DNA of 64,000 bases. It comes from Thermogemmata fonticola (lineage in GTDB: Bacteria; Planctomycetota; Planctomycetia; Gemmatales; Gemmataceae). Of the stretch, positions 57,497 to 64,000 are shown one piece after another. The notes beneath the pieces are model-generated. The model did not search any database, was not told the origin of the DNA, and saw nothing but the letters and a program-made list of their open reading frames with translations. How positions within the stretch are numbered: the stretch's first letter is position 1; each line of letters starts with the position of its first letter. The position numbers and the translations under genes are program-made. Where the stretch lies: NCBI RefSeq assembly GCF_013694095.1, contig NZ_JACEFB010000002.1, positions 1 through 64,000 of the forward strand. Reading direction: 5' to 3'.

Positions 57497-59174
57497 AGAA
57501 CTTGCCCAGTTCCGCACGCAAGTGGATACCCGCACAACCGGCCGGGTCCTGGAAGTCGGCGACGGAATTGCCCGTTGCTACGGCCTGTCCGAAGTGATGG
57601 CCGGCGAACTGATCGACTTCCCCGAAGCGGGAGTCAAAGGCCTGGCTTTCAACCTGGAAGAAACTTCGGTCGCCGTCATCATCCTGGGCGATTACCTCAA
57701 GGTGCGCGAAGGGATGGAAGTCCGCACCACCGGCGAGCTGTTGTCCGTGCCTGTCGGTCCCGCACTCATTGGCCGGGTCGTGGACCCGCTCGGCAATCCC
57801 CTCGACGGCAAGGGGCCAATCCTGGCGACCCGGCGCCGCCCGGTCGAGTCCCCAGCGCCCGGAGTGGTCGAACGCCAGCCGGTGAAAACCCCCCTCCAGA
57901 CCGGCATCAAAGCGATCGATGCCATGACTCCGATCGGCCGCGGCCAGCGCGAACTGATCATCGGCGATCGCAAGACTGGCAAGACCGCCATTGCCATCGA
58001 CACCATCATCAACCAGAAGGAAGAGAACGTCATTTGCATTTACGTGGCCTGCGGACAGATGGAATCCAAGACGGCGGCGGTCGTGGAAAAACTGCGGGAG
58101 CACGGGGCGATGGACTACACGATTGTTGTTGTCGCCTCGTCCTCCGATGCCGCCCCCTTGCAGTACATCGCCCCCTACGCGGGCTGTGCGATGGCCGAAT
58201 ACTTCATGTACGAAGAAGGGCGAGACACCCTCTGTGTGTATGATGATCTGTCCAAACAGGCGGCTGCCTACCGGCAACTCTCCCTGCTCGTGCGGCGGCC
58301 GCCCGGACGGGAGGCCTACCCCGGTGACATTTTCTACTGCCACTCCCGCTTGCTCGAACGAGCCGCCAAACTCGCGGAAAAATACGTCATCGTCCCAAAA
58401 GATGCCGATGAAAGCCAAGTGCGGGCGGATTGGGGGGTCAACAAGCGGAGTAACCCCACGGAGCGGCGCGGACCGGGGGATGAGGGCATGGTTTACACCG
58501 GTCCTGGCGAATTCGCTGGTCTGCGGCAAGCCCAGCGAGACCTGCAACACTTCCCCGATTGCAAAATCGCACGTGTCATCGGCAGCGGCGGCTCCCTGAC
58601 CGCGCTCCCCATCATTGAAACCCTGGAAGGCGAAGTGTCGGCCTACATTCCCACCAATGTCATCTCGATCACCGATGGACAGATTTACCTGCAACCCGAC
58701 CTGAAAAATGCTGGTGTGCTCCCGGCTGTGGACGTTGGTATTTCCGTGTCGCGCGTCGGAGGCAACGCCCAAATCAAGGCGATGAAACACAAGCTGGTCG
58801 CCGGCGGCCTCAAGCTGGCTTTGGCTCAGTTCCGCGAACTCGAAGCCTTCGCCCAGCTCGGCACAGAACTGGACAAAGTCACGCAAGCCCAGTTGGAACG
58901 CGGCTACCGGATGGTGGAAATCCTCAAGCAACCGCAGTACAAACCCATGCACGTCGTGGACCAAGTCATGATCATCTACGCCGGCAACAGCGGTGCTTTG
59001 GACAAAATCGAGCGTAGCAAAGTCAAAGCCTGGGAGGAACAATTCCTCACCTTCATGCGCGAACAGAAACCGGAAGTCCGCCAGTTGCTCATGAAGGAAA
59101 AAGACCTGACCCCGGAGATCATTGACAAACTCAATGCGGCCATTGCCGAGTTCCAGCCCCAGTTCAAAGCGTAA
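57456..59174 (+). CDS. atpA: ATP synthase F1 subunit alpha with large internal insertion
   Basis: A 572-residue subunit, against about 500-515 usual. P-loop GDRKTGKT at 170-177, then the Gln/Arg region [19 protein letters not shown] and [10 protein letters not shown]. Between AAKL and [12 protein letters not shown] lie 71 residues (307-377, 58374-58586) where other bacteria have about 5-17. The rest, including [16 protein letters not shown] and the C-terminal helical domain, is normal. The ATG at 57456 has GAGGAAG upstream and lies inside the end of atpH. Confidence 0.95.
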   Translation: MRFKTDEIASVLREELAQFRTQVDTRTTGRVLEVGDGIARCYGLSEVMAGELIDFPEAGVKGLAFNLEETSVAVIILGDYLKVREGMEVRTTGELLSVPVGPALIGRVVDPLGNPLDGKGPILATRRRPVESPAPGVVERQPVKTPLQTGIKAIDAMTPIGRGQRELIIGDRKTGKTAIAIDTIINQKEENVICIYVACGQMESKTAAVVEKLREHGAMDYTIVVVASSSDAAPLQYIAPYAGCAMAEYFMYEEGRDTLCVYDDLSKQAAAYRQLSLLVRRPPGREAYPGDIFYCHSRLLERAAKLAEKYVIVPKDADESQVRADWGVNKRSNPTERRGPGDEGMVYTGPGEFAGLRQAQRDLQHFPDCKIARVIGSGGSLTALPIIETLEGEVSAYIPTNVISITDGQIYLQPDLKNAGVLPAVDVGISVSRVGGNAQIKAMKHKLVAGGLKLALAQFRELEAFAQLGTELDKVTQAQLERGYRMVEILKQPQYKPMHVVDQVMIIYAGNSGALDKIERSKVKAWEEQFLTFMREQKPEVRQLLMKEKDLTPEIIDKLNAAIAEFQPQFKA

Positions 59175-59317
59175 CGCGAGCGAACCTGGGACAACTGACT
59201 GTTCAAACTGTGTCAAAGGAACGACAGCGCAAGTGAGAACGACCGCGACGGATGGGAACGACTCTCAGTCAGACGCCCTGGAACGCGGACAATACCACAC
59301 CGGAGTGACGCACTGCT

Positions 59318-61821
<2,504 letters not shown>

Positions 61822-61872
61822 CGCCGGCCGGCTCCATCGATCACGACCCCACTCTGCGGAGCGGACCTACTC

Positions 61873-62367
61873 ATGGCTGACACCGTACCCGAACCGACCG
61901 TACAATCTGCCGTGGAGCACACTCTCATGCCGAGCGAAGCCACGGAAATGGAGGACGCCCGCCATGACCGCGTCCGCGTCACTGTGGTGACACCGGAACG
62001 TGCAGTGCTCGACACCAGTGCGGAAATGGTTGTCCTGCCGCTTTACGATGGGGAATGGGCGGTGCTCTCCGGACATGCGCCGTTCGTGGCTCGACTTGGT
62101 GCGGGAGAATTGCGCCTCAAAAGCGGCGGTGCCATCTCGCAGCGCTGGTACGTCGAATTCGGTTTCGTGCAGGTACGTCAGGATGTTGTCACCCTGCTGA
62201 CCGAGCGGGCCGTTCCGGCGTCGGAGGTGACGCCAGCTCTGGCGGAACAAGCGCGTGTGGAAGCAGCTTCCCTGCCGGTCGGTACGCCTTCTGAACGGGC
62301 CAGCAAAGCTCGAGCGCGGGAACGTGCCGCCGGACTAGCCAAAGTCGCCGCCCGCAATACCGGCTGA
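61873..62367 (+). CDS. atpC: ATP synthase F1 subunit epsilon
   Basis: A 164-residue subunit. After a 32-residue non-conserved leader the beta-sandwich domain begins (VRVTVVTPERAVLDTSAEMV, then GEWAVLSGHAPFVARLGAGEL and WYVEFGFVQV). A short helical tail follows that may inhibit ATP hydrolysis. It is the last gene of the atp operon. Confidence 0.9.
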   Translation: MADTVPEPTVQSAVEHTLMPSEATEMEDARHDRVRVTVVTPERAVLDTSAEMVVLPLYDGEWAVLSGHAPFVARLGAGELRLKSGGAISQRWYVEFGFVQVRQDVVTLLTERAVPASEVTPALAEQARVEAASLPVGTPSERASKARARERAAGLAKVAARNTG

Positions 62368-62410
62368 CCATCCAGTTCCAGTTTTATGGCGGGTTTATCC
62401 TTCTGGCGGT

Positions 62411-62436
62411 AGGATCTCTCTGCAGGATCTCTCTGC
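62411..62436 (+). repeat. 13-bp perfect tandem duplication
   Basis: AGGATCTCTCTGC occurs twice in succession (62411-62423 and 62424-62436) between the convergent atpC and DUF1559 genes. It is probably a simple duplication, and no terminator is seen here. Confidence 0.75.
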
Positions 62437-62479
62437 CTGCCAGGTGTAACCATCCTGTCTTTTCCCAGTCCGCCAATTC

Positions 62480-63388
62480 CTAGTCCGCCAGGTGGATCAC
62501 CTCCCCTCCTTGCCGCGTAGCCAGAGCGGCCAGGGTTTGCGGACCGATCGAATAGGAGAGCAACCGTACGGAGCCGTCGGCAAATGCAAAATGCGCCCCG
62601 CCGGGATGCTGGCTCCAGAAGTGGAAAGCGCTGCAATAATTCTCGAGCTGTCCGGGGCCATAGCCGTAAGGTCCGACAGGACAACCCCGATACCACGTGT
62701 CGTACAAATTGACCTCCGTGGCTCCCAGATGCGTGTCCAACTGGCCATTGCCGTATTGACCCCATCCCGCGTACCACCAGCCGTAAACAAGGTCCGCACT
62801 CGGCGGGCGTTCCCCGATCATGAGGGTTTGCGAGGTGCCATCCCGGATGTGGACTAGTTGAACCCGCGAATTGTCGTAAAGGACGCCGTTGCGCAAGGTG
62901 GACTGAGTGCCGGAAACTCCCAGATACGAGGAGAGAGCCACCGTAACGTTGAAACCCCAGTTCGAGGTCACATCCCAGGCTGTTTGAACGCGATAATCCA
63001 GCGTGCAGATGTAAAGCGGAATCACCCGCGTTCGCACATACTCATGAGCCTGCCGGTGAAAATACGGGTCCTGGCGGTAGGCTTGGACGGAAGCGTCCCA
63101 CAGGGCCTGTTGTTCGATGTACGGCAAGATGAAAGTGCGCCAGCTCGCCAGAGGCATTGGTTCGCCGGTCTGGAGCCGCCGCACGCCGGAGGGAAGGCCG
63201 TTGTGGGTGTCGTGGTATTGGTGCAGAGCCAAGGCGGACTGGCGGAGGTTGTTGGCACACACCAAACGTGCTGCCGCCAGACGGACCCGCTGGATCGCCG
63301 CCAGAAGCAGCCCCTGAAGGATGGCCAAGATGGCAATCACGACCAGGGCTTCGATAAGGCTGAAGGCTTTAGGAGCGGAGCGGCGCAT
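62480..63388 (-). CDS. DUF1559-like prepilin-type protein
   Basis: A 302-residue pseudopilin-like protein with a variant signal KAFSLIEALVVIAILAILQG, and the DUF1559 end HPGGAHFAFADGSVRLLSYS. The signal is more divergent than the other two copies in the window (Ser for Thr, Ala for Leu, Gln for Ile). The start is one base after the stop of the gene upstream, so both are probably one operon. Function of the family is unknown. Confidence 0.87.
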   Translation of the reverse strand: MRRSAPKAFSLIEALVVIAILAILQGLLLAAIQRVRLAAARLVCANNLRQSALALHQYHDTHNGLPSGVRRLQTGEPMPLASWRTFILPYIEQQALWDASVQAYRQDPYFHRQAHEYVRTRVIPLYICTLDYRVQTAWDVTSNWGFNVTVALSSYLGVSGTQSTLRNGVLYDNSRVQLVHIRDGTSQTLMIGERPPSADLVYGWWYAGWGQYGNGQLDTHLGATEVNLYDTWYRGCPVGPYGYGPGQLENYCSAFHFWSQHPGGAHFAFADGSVRLLSYSIGPQTLAALATRQGGEVIHLAD

Positions 63389-63389
63389 G

Positions 63390-64000
63390 TCAGGACCTTC
63401 CTGGAAGGGTGGAGCGGCGCCACAGCCAGAGGACGAGCAGAGCGCCCAGGGTCAGGGAAACAGCAGCGAAGACAAGCCAGGGGTCCCAGCGTCGCGGTTC
63501 TTGCAGAGGTTGAGGGGGCGGAGGCGTGGCCGCCAACAGTTCCTGACGTCGGGAGGCGGCAGGGTGGATGTCAGGTTCTTTCTCCACTTGACCGTTTTTG
63601 AGGGTACCGTAAATGGATTGTCCCCCGGAGTAGATACGCACGGGTGTGCCATCGGGGAGGCATCCGGCGAGGGTGAAGGTGGAGGGGGGTACTTCCTCAT
63701 TCAACCGCACTTCCAAAATCTGGACCGTTTCCTGGCACGTCAGAGTTCCGTCTTTCGCGGAGCGGACTTGGTGTTTGACCTGTTTGGGGAACCAGAGGTT
63801 GTTGGGTCCGACCGCCTGCAATTCGGATTCAGTCTCTTCGATTTGACTTTGATCCGTCCAGGTGATGCGGACGATATTGTAGCCGTGGTCGGGGGCGATC
63901 CAGACCTTTTGTTCTGCCCCTTCCGCCAGGATGGAGCGGAGTAGGTAGCAGCGCATCCCGTTCCACTGCGTCGCTTCCATTTGGACTGACTCGCGGCGGA
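63390..64000 (-). CDS. Membrane-anchored protein of unknown function (5'-partial)
   Basis: The frame is open to the right window edge, so the N-terminus is missing, and the ATG at 63980 is probably internal. The visible part has beta-rich sequence (RITWTDQSQIEETESELQAV and LTCQETVQILEVRLNEE) loosely recalling LolA/LppX-like barrels. A Pro-rich linker and one C-terminal membrane helix with a basic end (LVLWLWRRSTLPGR) follow. It precedes a DUF1559 gene by one base. No function is assigned. Confidence 0.6.
   Translation of the reverse strand, partial: RRESVQMEATQWNGMRCYLLRSILAEGAEQKVWIAPDHGYNIVRITWTDQSQIEETESELQAVGPNNLWFPKQVKHQVRSAKDGTLTCQETVQILEVRLNEEVPPSTFTLAGCLPDGTPVRIYSGGQSIYGTLKNGQVEKEPDIHPAASRRQELLAATPPPPQPLQEPRRWDPWLVFAAVSLTLGALLVLWLWRRSTLPGRS

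Noticed and set aside
57441-59216. A 591-codon minus-strand open frame across atpA
   Set aside because: It lies wholly antisense to an unmistakable ATP synthase alpha gene and resembles no family; GC-rich codon use keeps the opposite frame open.

Overview
The window looks like a chromosomal segment from a planctomycete, most likely Gemmataceae-like. The evidence is three DUF1559 prepilin-like genes, a DUF1501/PSCyt1-DUF1549-DUF1553 pair, Ser/Thr kinases and an alternative complex III. No genus is assigned. No rRNA, tRNA, CRISPR array, transposase or integrase was recognised.

Region 1 (1-17.5 kb) is a respiratory block. A partial secreted P-domain protein and a TauE/SafE permease sit at the left edge. 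Reading leftward from 17.4 kb is one long co-directional series: actA, actB, a fused actC-actD, actE, actF, a small membrane protein, ccoS, ccoN, ccoO, a mono-haem ccoP-like gene and a CcoI/FixI-type copper P-type ATPase. This would encode a quinol-to-cytochrome-to-oxygen chain plus part of its copper and assembly machinery. GC content falls sharply and patchily along it, to about 15% in one 60-base line of the ATPase gene.

Region 2 (17.7-26.2 kb) holds an aldo/keto reductase, a short membrane protein missed by length cut-offs, and an efflux operon. The efflux operon comprises a TetR regulator, an HlyD-type adaptor, a LolD/MacB-type ATPase, a 29-codon mini-ORF and two FtsX-like permeases. A nested palindrome upstream of the TetR gene is a candidate operator.

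Region 3 (26.5-40.4 kb) contains an alpha-oxoamine synthase, a SugE/Gdx-type SMR exporter, a membrane protein with a papain-like Cys/His domain, and a cytoplasmic sulfite-oxidase-type molybdoenzyme. It also has a DUF1559 protein with a clear terminator, a cyclase-family hydrolase, two protein kinases, an MFS transporter and a beta-propeller/phosphoesterase fusion.

Region 4 (40.5-48.3 kb) is central metabolism: gap-pgk-accD on the minus strand, diverging from malate dehydrogenase. A RIO/LPS-kinase-like protein, a DUF2237 protein, a small lipoprotein and DUF1559 follow.

Region 5 (48.6-64 kb) has the DUF1501 and PSCyt1/DUF1549/DUF1553 pair and a full F-type ATP synthase operon (atpZ-like, atpI-like, atpB, E, F, H, A, G, D, C). 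It ends with a DUF1559 gene and a partial membrane-anchored protein.

The most notable observation is that the ACIII-cbb3 operon and the ATP synthase operon each carry an exact 18-bp match to the Rex (NADH/NAD+ sensor) operator consensus TTGTGAA-N4-TTCACAA just upstream of the first gene. This suggests that one redox-responsive repressor controls both the proton-pumping oxidase branch and the ATP synthase. The rex gene itself is not in this window.
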